DNA of 64,000 nucleotides from assembly GCA_002337145.1 (NCBI GenBank), contig DDFK01000002.1, forward strand, positions 1,088,490 through 1,152,489. The letters are read 5' to 3'. Position numbers and translations under genes: made by a program. A model generated the notes under the pieces. That model did not search any database and was not told where the DNA came from. It saw nothing but the letters and a program-made list of their open reading frames with translations. The DNA comes from Chitinophagaceae bacterium UBA1930 (GTDB lineage: Bacteria; Bacteroidota; Bacteroidia; Chitinophagales; Chitinophagaceae). Positions 1 through 7,688 of this stretch are shown here, piece by piece (positions within the stretch are counted from its first letter, which is position 1; the number at the start of each line of letters is the position of its first letter).

Positions 1-87
1 AGACGTGGAAGTGCCATATATGCACCAACAGTTCAGCCTCGAATAGAAACAGTATTGCCACCAATTGCACCAATAAAACACGAATAG
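1..87 (+). CDS. Possible C-terminal end of a gene cut by the window start
   Basis: Frame 1 is open from the first base to a TAG at 85-87. It encodes 28 residues rich in proline and isoleucine. Nothing in the fragment identifies a family. The call rests only on an open frame at the window edge and on the lack of any other explanation, so it may be chance. Confidence 0.3.
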   Translation, partial: RRGSAIYAPTVQPRIETVLPPIAPIKHE

Positions 88-111
88 ATTATTTAGGTTT
101 TATTTGTGCCC

Positions 112-129
112 ATTCGTGCCATTCGTGGC
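112..129. repeat. Tandem 9-mer ATTCGTGCC/ATTCGTGGC
   Basis: ATTCGTGCC (112-120) is followed directly by ATTCGTGGC (121-129), a near-perfect tandem 9-mer in the gap before the methyltransferase gene. Its role is unknown. It may belong to an intergenic repeat family, but only one copy was noticed in this window. Confidence 0.4.
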
Positions 130-186
130 AAATTATCATTGCATCTGGCCCCCTTTCATTTTTTCTCCCTTTTATGGCATGGCGAT

Positions 187-194
187 TATCTTTG
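187..194 (+). promoter_or_regulatory. -7 promoter element of the TrmH-family gene
   Basis: TATCTTTG matches the Bacteroidota -7 consensus TAnnTTTG exactly. It lies only 4 nt upstream of the ATG at 199, so the transcript would be leaderless or nearly so. No clear -33 TTG-type element is visible at the expected distance. Confidence 0.45.
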
Positions 195-198
195 CCAA

Positions 199-741
199 AT
201 GCGTAAACTGAGCATGGACGAACTGGGCCGCATGTCGGTGGAAGAATTCAAACAGGCTGCAAAGAATCCCATCATTGCAATTATCGACAATGTACGTAGT
301 GTGTACAACGTGGGCAGCATCTTCCGTACGGCCGATGCTTTTTTGATTGAGGGCATCTGCATTTGCGGCTACTCGCCAACACCCGAACATAAACAGATGG
401 CCAAAACGGCATTGGGTGCAACCGATACGGTTGACTGGGTACATTACCCATCGGCCCTTGATGCCGTGAACGAACTGAAGCAGAAAGGCTACCATGTATT
501 TGCCATTGAGCAGGCCCAAGGCAGCATATCGCTGGAAAAATTCAATGCAGGCAATTACGAAAAAATTGCCGTGATATTTGGCAACGAAGTAGAAGGTGTG
601 CAACAGCAAGTAATAGAAGCAAGCAATGGCTGCATCGAGATACCGCAACTGGGCATGAAGCATTCTTTGAACGTAAGTGTGGCCAGCGGCGTTGTGTTGT
701 GGAAACTGGTAGAGCAAAGGATTGTCCAATCAAAAAGCTAA
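199..741 (+). CDS. TrmH/SpoU-family RNA 2'-O-methyltransferase
   Basis: This 180-residue protein has the SPOUT fold typical of enzymes that transfer a methyl group from SAM to a ribose 2'-OH in tRNA or rRNA. Visible motifs are the N-terminal NVRSVYNVGSIFRTAD motif 1 with its conserved Asn and Arg, the FGNEVEGV motif 2 and the C-terminal IPQLG..HSLNVSVASG motif 3, which forms the knotted cofactor site. The frame stays open upstream to 106, but that extension is not protein-like, so the ATG at 199 (MRKLSMDELGR) is preferred. The specific RNA target (TrmH-, TrmL- or RlmB-like) cannot be decided. The protein has no N-terminal substrate-binding domain of the RlmB type. Confidence 0.88.
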   Translation: MRKLSMDELGRMSVEEFKQAAKNPIIAIIDNVRSVYNVGSIFRTADAFLIEGICICGYSPTPEHKQMAKTALGATDTVDWVHYPSALDAVNELKQKGYHVFAIEQAQGSISLEKFNAGNYEKIAVIFGNEVEGVQQQVIEASNGCIEIPQLGMKHSLNVSVASGVVLWKLVEQRIVQSKS

Positions 742-774
742 AATATAGGATACCAGCACCGGTATATGCATCAA

Positions 775-806
775 CTTCCGTGGCGTCGCTCCCGATAGCT
801 ATCAGG
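775..806. repeat. Intergenic repeat copy 1 (GGCGTCGC core plus palindrome)
   Basis: The core GGCGTCGCTCCC (783-794) matches the cores at 54473 and 61233 at 11 of 12 positions. It is followed here by a near-perfect palindrome, CCCGATAGCTATCAGG (791-806). It lies between the methyltransferase and UbiA genes. An intergenic position, a shared core and an attached palindrome are reminiscent of REP-like elements. Confidence 0.5.
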
Positions 807-869
807 ACATCAACAAATGAACAGGGCTCAACTTTTATCACAGCCCAGGTCAAATCAACTTTGAAAAAC

Positions 870-1742
870 ATGGCAACCGTAAAAAATTATCTCTCCCTCA
901 TAAAATTCTCCCATACTATTTTTGCAATGCCCTTTGCATTGATAGGATTTTGCTTGGGCATACAACATGATGGTATTGGCAGATTGACAAATCATCATAT
1001 TATCACATTTGTCCTTGTCCTTATCTGCATGATTTCTGCACGTTCCGCAGCAATGGCCTTCAACCGCTACCTCGATAGGCAGTTCGATGCAAAGAACCCA
1101 CGCACCGCCATACGTGAAATCCCTAAAGGCATCATCTCGCCAGGCAATGCATTGGCATTTACCATTGGTTCATGCATTGTATTTGTTGTGGCCTGCTATT
1201 TTATCAATACAGCGGTATTGATGCTTTCACCCATTGCTTTATTTGTGGTACTGTTTTATAGCTATACCAAACGCTTTACGGCTTTATGCCATTTGGTATT
1301 GGGCATAGGTTTGTCGCTGGCACCAATTGGTGCTTACTTGGCAGTAACGGGTGTGTTTGCATGGCTGCCCATACTGTTTGCCCTATCTGTAGTTTTTTGG
1401 GTAAGCGGTTTCGATATTATTTATGCCTTGCAAGACGAAGCCTTCGATAAAGCAAACAAGCTACACTCCATTCCCGCGGCACTGGGCACCCAAAAAGCCC
1501 TTCGTGTGTCCGAGCTGCTACACCTATTGAGTGCCTCCTGCGTGATTATAGCCGGTTTTTATGGCGGCTTCCACTGGTTATATTGGGTAGGAATTGCCGT
1601 TTTTGCCGGAATGCTCATTTACCAACATTCCATTGTAAAGCCCACAGATCTAAGCAAAGTGAACATTGCCTTTATGACCGCAAACGGTATTGCTAGTGTA
1701 GTGTTCGCTGTATTCGTTATTAGCGACCTGTTTATCCTTTAA
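870..1742 (+). CDS. UbiA-family prenyltransferase (menaquinone/MqnP-like)
   Basis: This 290-residue polytopic membrane protein should attach a polyprenyl chain to an aromatic quinone precursor. Both Asp-rich motifs of the UbiA family are present: NRYLDRQFDAKNPRT around residues 65-80, and the second motif D..YALQDEAFDKANKLHSIP around residues 180-205. They bind the Mg-prenyl diphosphate. The rest is about eight to nine hydrophobic helices. The ATG at 870 is chosen because the upstream open frame lies in non-coding sequence that includes a repeat copy. The length and motif spacing fit the UbiA-like group that includes MqnP of the futalosine menaquinone route, but MenA-like or heme O synthase-like activity cannot be excluded by eye. 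Confidence 0.85.
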   Translation: MATVKNYLSLIKFSHTIFAMPFALIGFCLGIQHDGIGRLTNHHIITFVLVLICMISARSAAMAFNRYLDRQFDAKNPRTAIREIPKGIISPGNALAFTIGSCIVFVVACYFINTAVLMLSPIALFVVLFYSYTKRFTALCHLVLGIGLSLAPIGAYLAVTGVFAWLPILFALSVVFWVSGFDIIYALQDEAFDKANKLHSIPAALGTQKALRVSELLHLLSASCVIIAGFYGGFHWLYWVGIAVFAGMLIYQHSIVKPTDLSKVNIAFMTANGIASVVFAVFVISDLFIL

Positions 1743-1772
1743 CTTCGCCGCCAAATAAAAAATAAAATAACT

Positions 1773-2285
1773 ATGAGAAAAATTTTCACACTGGTTCTTG
1801 TTCTGGGTGGGCTGTTTGCGGGTACGCATGTAAATGCACAAACCAAAGGATGGCGTTTGGGCATTGCCGCCATGCCAGGTGTGGCCACCAATGGCGGTTA
1901 TGGTTTTGTATTTGGTGCCGATGTGAGGTTGCAGACAATCATTGCGGATAAGACTGCTTTTACATTGACGACGGGCATCACGCAGTTCTTCAAGAAAAGC
2001 CCGATTGATGGTATGGGCTACATTCCAGTGAAACCGGGTATCAAATACTTCCTGGGCGACAATCTATATGTAGGTGGCGAAGTGGGTATCGGTTTCGGTA
2101 TGGTTAAAAACAGCGGCCGCTCATTTATCTGGGCACCTTCTATTGGCCTTTCTTTCGACAAAATTGACATTAGCGTTAAGTATGAAGATGCGTCCGATTT
2201 TCATTTCAATGATGTCTTCAATACAAAAAACAACTACACCAAGCAATTCGCATTGAGGATTGCACGTGGTTTCAGCTTGAAATAA
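1773..2285 (+). CDS. Small outer-membrane beta-barrel protein
   Basis: This 170-residue protein has a signal peptide (about residues 1-22, ending VNAQ). It then shows alternating amphipathic strands rich in Gly and aromatics and ends in a strand with terminal basic residues, as expected for an 8- to 10-strand porin-family/OmpX-like barrel of Bacteroidota. No catalytic motif is seen. It stands alone, 30 nt after the UbiA gene, and is followed by a strong terminator. Its function is unknown. Confidence 0.7.
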   Translation: MRKIFTLVLVLGGLFAGTHVNAQTKGWRLGIAAMPGVATNGGYGFVFGADVRLQTIIADKTAFTLTTGITQFFKKSPIDGMGYIPVKPGIKYFLGDNLYVGGEVGIGFGMVKNSGRSFIWAPSIGLSFDKIDISVKYEDASDFHFNDVFNTKNNYTKQFALRIARGFSLK

Positions 2286-2308
2286 TTGATAAAAAAGTAC
2301 ATTTTTCA

Positions 2309-2345
2309 AAAGGCACAAAATATCTTGACAGATATTTGTGCCTTT
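2309..2345 (+). terminator. Rho-independent terminator after the barrel gene
   Basis: A hairpin has left arm 2309-2325 and right arm 2330-2345, with a 4-nt loop and one bulged A. The stem has about 16 pairs and is followed by a T-rich tract. The A-rich 5' flank and T-rich 3' flank would allow it to work on both strands. It sits just after the stop at 2285 and before ruvX. Confidence 0.75.
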
Positions 2346-2382
2346 CTTATTCATGCCCTAGGGCAACAATCAATTTACGGTT

Positions 2383-2793
2383 ATGGCCAGAATTATTTGT
2401 ATAGACTATGGTGGAAAAAGGACAGGGCTGGCCGTTACGGACCCCTTGCAGATAATTGCCACTGCATTGACCACTATCGACACAAAAACATTGATCCCGT
2501 TTTTGAAGAACTATTTTTCAACCGAACAGGTTGAACTGATACTGATAGGCGAGCCGTTGAATCTGGACGATACGGCAACCCATGCAACACCGTTGGTACA
2601 ACAGGCTATTAAACAGTTACAGAAAGCGTTTCCCCATATTCCGTTGAAAACGGTGGATGAACGCTTCACTTCTAAAATGGCTACACAGGCCATGGTACAA
2701 ATGGGCATGAAGAAAAAAGACAGGCAGGTAAAGGGCAATGTGGACCAAATTGCTGCCACGATCATGTTGCAGGAGTACCTGGTTTCTTTATAG
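2383..2793 (+). CDS. ruvX: Putative Holliday junction resolvase / pre-16S rRNA nuclease (YqgF family)
   Basis: The protein is 136 residues, the usual length for the YqgF/RuvX family, an RNase H-fold nuclease that processes pre-16S rRNA and was first proposed as a Holliday junction resolvase. Visible family features are the N-terminal IDYGGKRTGLAV motif carrying the first catalytic Asp, the GEPLN segment after the third strand, the TVDERFTS motif with the acidic Glu, and a C-terminal D..AA..MLQEYL helix with the last acidic residue. The neighbour def follows 93 nt downstream, an arrangement that fits a housekeeping cluster. Confidence 0.92.
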   Translation: MARIICIDYGGKRTGLAVTDPLQIIATALTTIDTKTLIPFLKNYFSTEQVELILIGEPLNLDDTATHATPLVQQAIKQLQKAFPHIPLKTVDERFTSKMATQAMVQMGMKKKDRQVKGNVDQIAATIMLQEYLVSL

Positions 2794-2886
2794 AGTTAAT
2801 TTTCTTTGTTACTTTTACAAATTATTTTACTAGTAAGCGTTCCATTCCTTCAAGAAGGGATAGGGGCATAAATTCAGTTTTCAAAA

Positions 2887-3471
2887 ATGATCCTTCCAAT
2901 TGTAGCGTACGGTGCAGCCGTTTTAAGAAAGCAGGCAAAAGACATAACACCAGAATATCCCGGATTGAAATTATTGATAGAAGATATGTGGGAAACCATG
3001 TACGAAAGCAATGGTGTTGGCCTTGCTGCCCCACAGATCAATAAAGACATCCGTTTGTTTGTAATTGACAGCAACCAGATTTTTGAGAACATGGAAGCCG
3101 ATGACCCCGACAAAAACAAATACAAAGATGCACCCGGTACAAAAAAAGTATTCATCAATGCACATATCAAAGAACTGAAAGGCGAGGAGTGGGCCTACAA
3201 CGAGGGCTGCCTGTCCATACCAAAAATACGTGAAGATGTGTGGCGTCAGGAAACGGTTGTACTGGAATATCAGGACGAAAATTTCGTGAGCCATACAGAA
3301 AGTTTTACAGGCATTACAGCAAGGGTAATACTGCACGAATACGACCATATTGAAGGCAAGCTTTTTATTGACTACTTAAAGCCACTAAAGAAGAAACTGA
3401 TACAGGGCAAACTGAACGACATATCGAAAGGCAAAACAAAAGTGGACTACAAAATGGCTTTTATAAAGTGA
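2887..3471 (+). CDS. def: Peptide deformylase
   Basis: This 194-residue metalloenzyme removes the formyl group from the N-terminal Met of nascent proteins in the cytoplasm. All three signature motifs are intact: GVGLAAPQI near residue 44, EGCLSIP near residue 109 (metal-binding Cys) and HEYDHIEG near residue 150 (two metal-binding His and the catalytic Glu). A lysine-rich C-terminal extension follows, as in other Bacteroidota. The stop overlaps the GTG start of the next gene by 4 nt (GTGA), which suggests translational coupling. Confidence 0.95.
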   Translation: MILPIVAYGAAVLRKQAKDITPEYPGLKLLIEDMWETMYESNGVGLAAPQINKDIRLFVIDSNQIFENMEADDPDKNKYKDAPGTKKVFINAHIKELKGEEWAYNEGCLSIPKIREDVWRQETVVLEYQDENFVSHTESFTGITARVILHEYDHIEGKLFIDYLKPLKKKLIQGKLNDISKGKTKVDYKMAFIK

Positions 3472-4403
3472 AGGCCGTAACTACGATAATGGCCATTCTT
3501 TGTGCAGCAGCATGTTTTGCACAGGAAGCCGATACCGTTGTTACAATTGACAAAACAAAATTCACATTGGCTGGCGTTGTGGTACGCAACAATTTCGATT
3601 ACAGGAAACTACTCCTGCAGATACAGGAAGATACCACGTTTTACAAAGCTTTCCGAAACCTGCGTGTACTTGGCTTTTCCAGTTACAACGATATAAAGAT
3701 GCTTGACAAGAAGGGTGCCGTGAAAGCTTCTTTGTTAAGCAAGACAAGGCAGAAACGTTCTGAAAACTGCCGGACGATGGATGTGCTGGAAGAACAGGTG
3801 ACAGGCGATTTCTATGATAGCAAGAAGCAATACAATTACCTTACGGCAGAGCTATATGCAGGGCTTTTTTTTACCAAGGGCGAAGTATGTGGCGAAGACA
3901 ATATCGTGAAGGGGCATACTTCATCCACATCAGGCAAAAGCGGAATGGAGAAGCATAAGGAGCAATTGAAAATGCTTTTCTTCAATCCTGGAAAAAAGAT
4001 TCCGGGCATACCTTTTATTGGTGGCAAGCTTGACTTGTACGATGATGATGCCAGGAAGCTATACGATTATAAACTGGACCTGCAGGAAAAGAACGGAACG
4101 CTTTGCTATGTGTTTTCCATTATACCCAAAGAAAGCCTGGGCATGTTTAAGAAAGACAAGATTGTGGTAGATGAAATGACTACTTGGTTTGACCAGAAAA
4201 CATTGGAAGTGGTGTACAGGAACTACTCACTCAGCTATAAAGCCGGTGTATATGATTTTGATGTGAACATGGAAGTGGAAATGACAAAATTTAATGGCTT
4301 GACTGTTCCCAAGATTTTACGCTACAGGGGCAACTGGGACGTGTTATTCAAGAAAAGGGAAAGGGCACTGTTTACGGCCACCTTATTCGATTTTAAAAAA
4401 TAA
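3468..4403 (+). CDS. Secreted protein of unknown function
   Basis: I do not recognise this 311-residue protein. The proposed GTG start overlaps the def stop and gives a good signal peptide (about residues 1-18, cleaved after CFAQ). An ATG at 3489 would give a shorter signal. The mature part is mixed alpha/beta with many Lys and Asp residues and no lipobox or transmembrane helix, so it is probably periplasmic or surface-exposed. Coupling to def by the 4-nt overlap suggests co-transcription rather than a shared function. A terminator follows at the stop codon. Confidence 0.6.
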   Translation: MKAVTTIMAILCAAACFAQEADTVVTIDKTKFTLAGVVVRNNFDYRKLLLQIQEDTTFYKAFRNLRVLGFSSYNDIKMLDKKGAVKASLLSKTRQKRSENCRTMDVLEEQVTGDFYDSKKQYNYLTAELYAGLFFTKGEVCGEDNIVKGHTSSTSGKSGMEKHKEQLKMLFFNPGKKIPGIPFIGGKLDLYDDDARKLYDYKLDLQEKNGTLCYVFSIIPKESLGMFKKDKIVVDEMTTWFDQKTLEVVYRNYSLSYKAGVYDFDVNMEVEMTKFNGLTVPKILRYRGNWDVLFKKRERALFTATLFDFKK

Positions 4404-4428
4404 ATGCTGCCAGCGTTGGCAGCATTTT
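4402..4428 (+). terminator. Terminator overlapping the stop of the secreted protein gene
   Basis: This is a perfect 11-bp hairpin: left arm 4402-4412, loop GCGT, right arm 4417-4427, with core ATGCTGCCA/TGGCAGCAT. It is followed by TTTT. It shares bases with the TAA stop at 4401-4403. The converging gene ends at 4453, so the hairpin may serve both strands. Confidence 0.8.
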
Positions 4429-4452
4429 ACTTAATTGGTGATGGCTATACTG

Positions 4453-5445
4453 TTATAAACTATTAAGGTAAGTGTTCACATCTGCCAGTGATTTCAGTTC
4501 AGGGTTTACAGAAATAAGGTTGGCATTGGTTGCGGTTATGTCTTTATGCCCCAAATAATACTCGCTGCCAATTTTAGAAACCGTTACAAGTGTTACTTCA
4601 CTACCAATAGGCACTTTAGGAAAATAGAATGTCTTGCTTGGCATGTCCGAATTCAGCCCTGCAACAATGTTCTTGTTTTTAAATACAACGTACACGCTGG
4701 TATTAATGTTGGTAAAGTTTAAAGGCAATGTAACATTCAGCCTCGTATAGGGCTGGGTGGTATCGTTAAAGAAATCGCAGTTTATCCAGTTCAGTTTAAA
4801 TGAAGTTATTTCATAGCCTTTAATGGTTGTTTGGGTAATACTGTCATACTGTTGCCAAACCGTTACATTGCCCAAAACAAGCTGGTTGTCCAATACCCAG
4901 GTTGCAGTGGTATCATTATTGGCAATCCATTTGTCTTCATAAAAAAACTTCATGTCATTGCTGGGTGCAGTGTTCCTGTATTTTATTTTATACGAAATGC
5001 CCGGGCCCAACACTACTGGATTGCCGTTTTGTGTTACCCGCACATTGAAAGAGCCGCCGGTCTGCAACAGACTGTTATAACTGGTGGTTGGTTTTGCAAA
5101 GCGGATGAAATCACCTTTTTTGCGTAGATAAGTCACTTCTATTTTTACCTTGTTTGTAAGCACCGCACCATTGCTTGCTGTACAAGCATGGGGTGGAAAA
5201 GTTAATTGTAAATTATCGGGAAAATTGATGGTGCCGCCAGTCACTACATCAAACGAGTCAAGCATGGGGGCCGATGTAAGAATGGGAATAAGCTGGGTTG
5301 CCGCATCGCTATGTGCAATAACGGTTGGCCTCCATGAAGTATCGTTCAACGGATTGTTGGTATAGGTAACAAACTGTTCCGAGTATTCTTTTTTGCAGGA
5401 TGCCAGATAAGTAATACACAATAAACAGAGAATGATTTTTTTCAT
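4453..5445 (-). CDS. Lipoprotein of unknown function in the ECF sigma operon
   Basis: This 330-residue protein begins with a lipoprotein signal ending in the lipobox LASC (Cys near residue 18) followed by KKE. The ATG at 5445 is chosen because the longer frame, to 5511, overlaps the upstream gene and would hide the lipobox. The middle contains a GG.I.FPD...LTFPPHA segment resembling the start of a ZU5-like beta-sandwich. The rest is strand-rich with no catalytic motif. It lies 46 nt behind the barrel protein and is probably co-transcribed with the sigma factor, so it may be the surface-exposed part of a sensing system. That role is inference. Confidence 0.6.
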   Translation of the reverse strand: MKKIILCLLCITYLASCKKEYSEQFVTYTNNPLNDTSWRPTVIAHSDAATQLIPILTSAPMLDSFDVVTGGTINFPDNLQLTFPPHACTASNGAVLTNKVKIEVTYLRKKGDFIRFAKPTTSYNSLLQTGGSFNVRVTQNGNPVVLGPGISYKIKYRNTAPSNDMKFFYEDKWIANNDTTATWVLDNQLVLGNVTVWQQYDSITQTTIKGYEITSFKLNWINCDFFNDTTQPYTRLNVTLPLNFTNINTSVYVVFKNKNIVAGLNSDMPSKTFYFPKVPIGSEVTLVTVSKIGSEYYLGHKDITATNANLISVNPELKSLADVNTYLNSL

Positions 5446-5491
5446 AACCCAAATATTTAAGGCCTTTGCTAAGTAGATACTTTTGTTGGTA

Positions 5492-7003
5492 TCAATGCTG
5501 CCCTTTTGCATTTAATTTGTAACGGATACCCAATGACAACCCTGCTGCACTGAAGCGTTGGTTGTAACCAAGTGTGTTGGCATTAAGGTTGGATAAGCTG
5601 TACCTGAAATAAGGTTCGGCAAATACGGCCATCCTTTCTGTTACAGGTTTAATGATGCTTATACTGCCATATAAACTAAGCCCAATAGTGCGTTGGTACA
5701 GGTCGCTGTTTGATTTTGAAGAAACGGCAACTACCTGGTAGCTTGTATCCAGTATGGAGCCTTTGTACCAGGATGCAAGGTTTACGATAACGCCACCGTT
5801 GATGCTTCCTTTCCATTTGTTATTGCCGAACTCATAGCCCAATGTAATGGGCAATTCAATGTTACGGTAAATGTTTTTGGATGTTTTGATGGCATAGCCA
5901 ATCTGTATCAATGTGGTGGTGTCGCTTACGGTTGTTGTGTTGCCTGCCGCATCTGTTACTGTTTTTATGGTAACAACAGTCGTTATCTTTCTTTCGTTTT
6001 CTGTACGCAATGTTAAGTGCTCATTCAATTGAGAGAATTGCAGGCCCGCTTTCAGCATCAGGTGCTCGCCAAAATTCTTGGTAATCCTTCCGCCAACGGT
6101 ATAGCCTATTCTCATGCTTTCAGAGCTGTCTTTCTTTTTGATATAAGCAGCATTGGCATCATTTCCTTTTACCGTTTTCATGTTATAGTCTGGCGATGCA
6201 AACAATTCAAGGTACCAGTCATTTCTTGCATTGCCATTTACAGAAGGGCAATCATTGATGCCTGTAAATTTCAAGCTGCCCGATCCCGGTATGGTACGCA
6301 TGGATAAAGCACCAAGCCTGCTGCTGATGGGCACCAGGTTTCCTTTTGTAAATAGGGAGTATGTGTTTGTGTAAGCTATTTCACTACCCAATGTTTTTTG
6401 CGGGTCAATAGCCGTTAATGAAAACTGTGTATTGTTTGAGCTGGAAGTTGCTGTATTGCTGTATGGTTTATAAATGATTTTTTTGGTTCTGGTAAAGACC
6501 TTGTTGTCAGTCATGGAAACGCTGGAATGTAGGTTCTCCGCAACAACATTTTGGTTGATTGTTTTGTTGCCATTTGCAATCGTTAATTGATCCGCTACCA
6601 TTGAAGTAGGAACATGATCGGTTGTTTGCCTTGCTTCTTTATTACTGTCCTGTTTGGTTATGCTTGCTTCAGTATGTTCAATGGCATTGGTGTTAGGTGT
6701 ATTGTTTTTTTCAATAACTGTTGTATTGATTGTATTATTGATGGTTTCCTTTTGTTCGCTTGTTGTGGTTGTAGCGGCAACAGCAGGTGCCTGGTTGCTA
6801 TTGCTTTGTAGCCACATATAGCCGCCAATGCCAAACAGCGTCAGCAGCAAAAGGCCAATCGTAAGCATACGCTTGCTCCAAAAAAAAGCAATGGGCCTGC
6901 GTCGCTTTCCCTTCTCTATTTTGTCCCACAGTCCTTCCGGTACCGGAGAAGCATGGTTGCGGAGTTTGTCCCGCATGAAATCGTCAAATATCTTATCTGT
7001 CAT
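5492..7003 (-). CDS. Inner-membrane-anchored protein with C-terminal outer-membrane barrel domain
   Basis: This 503-residue protein has three parts: a short cytoplasmic segment (1-40) with FDDFMRDKLRNHASPVPEGLWDKI, one transmembrane helix (about 45-66), and a long Thr/Asn-rich linker (to about 250). It ends in a C-terminal PorT/OmpX-like barrel of amphipathic strands (about 260-503). Its ATG overlaps the TAA of the sigma gene by one base (TAATG), so the two are translationally coupled. The N-terminal segment and its position after an ECF sigma factor suggest an anti-sigma-like or signal-transmitting role, but no known anti-sigma domain is recognisable. Confidence 0.65.
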   Translation of the reverse strand: MTDKIFDDFMRDKLRNHASPVPEGLWDKIEKGKRRRPIAFFWSKRMLTIGLLLLTLFGIGGYMWLQSNSNQAPAVAATTTTSEQKETINNTINTTVIEKNNTPNTNAIEHTEASITKQDSNKEARQTTDHVPTSMVADQLTIANGNKTINQNVVAENLHSSVSMTDNKVFTRTKKIIYKPYSNTATSSSNNTQFSLTAIDPQKTLGSEIAYTNTYSLFTKGNLVPISSRLGALSMRTIPGSGSLKFTGINDCPSVNGNARNDWYLELFASPDYNMKTVKGNDANAAYIKKKDSSESMRIGYTVGGRITKNFGEHLMLKAGLQFSQLNEHLTLRTENERKITTVVTIKTVTDAAGNTTTVSDTTTLIQIGYAIKTSKNIYRNIELPITLGYEFGNNKWKGSINGGVIVNLASWYKGSILDTSYQVVAVSSKSNSDLYQRTIGLSLYGSISIIKPVTERMAVFAEPYFRYSLSNLNANTLGYNQRFSAAGLSLGIRYKLNAKGQH

Positions 7004-7536
7004 TACACAGCTATTTTTTGCAGTTCAAGTATTTGGTGTTGTAGCATTTTACGTGCCTTCACCAATTGGCTGCGGCTTGTACTTGCTTGAATGTTCAGCA
7101 TTTGTGCTATTTCTTCATGGGTATATCCTTCAATGATGTTCAGGTTGAAGACAATCCGGTAACCATCGGGCAGCCGACCAATCAGCTTCATCAGTTCATC
7201 TTCACCAAGGTTGGAAAATGCATAGGATTCCATTTTGAGATGGTTGTTGGTATCAGAAACTTCCAAAAAATGGATGCGTTTTTTTTGCAGGTGCTTCAAT
7301 GCACAATTAACCACCACACGTCTTACCCAGCCTTCAAACGAACCTTCGAACTTGAATTGATGGATATTGTTGAACACCCTTATAAACCCATCCTGCAGCA
7401 TGTCCTCGGCTTCCATGGCATCGTTGGCATAACGTAGGCACACGGACATCATTTTGCGAGACATCTGTTCAAATAACAAACGCTGACATTTTGCATCTTG
7501 TCTTATGCACCCTTTAATCAGTTCATATTCCGTCAA
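7003..7536 (-). CDS. ECF-type RNA polymerase sigma factor
   Basis: This 177-residue sigma-70-family protein consists of regions 2 and 4 only. Region 2 (about residues 20-85) contains the core-binding and -10 recognition helix (AEDMLQDGFIRVFNNI) and the following GWVRRVVVNCALKHLQKK. Region 4 (about 120-170) shows LPDGYRIVFNLNIIEGYTHEEIAQML and the recognition helix ending in SRSQLVKARKML. The annotated start is TTG, with no in-frame ATG nearby. The downstream membrane/barrel gene overlaps by one base. Its signal and targets are unknown. Confidence 0.88.
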   Translation of the reverse strand: MTEYELIKGCIRQDAKCQRLLFEQMSRKMMSVCLRYANDAMEAEDMLQDGFIRVFNNIHQFKFEGSFEGWVRRVVVNCALKHLQKKRIHFLEVSDTNNHLKMESYAFSNLGEDELMKLIGRLPDGYRIVFNLNIIEGYTHEEIAQMLNIQASTSRSQLVKARKMLQHQILELQKIAV

Positions 7537-7688
7537 CGGGCCGGGGATTTTAAATTGGTGAACTAATAGTTGAGATAGTCGTTTGGGGCTATTTGCTGCC
7601 TATTGGTATGAAATTAAGCAAAAAATCAATTTTTGCCCTCGGTTTGGGCCATTTGTGGAGTTTTCGGATGGGGATTTAGCAGTAACGG

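Noticed and set aside
2286..2534. 82-residue open frame overlapping ruvX
   Set aside because: It begins in the terminator hairpin and runs into ruvX in another frame, with no family resemblance.
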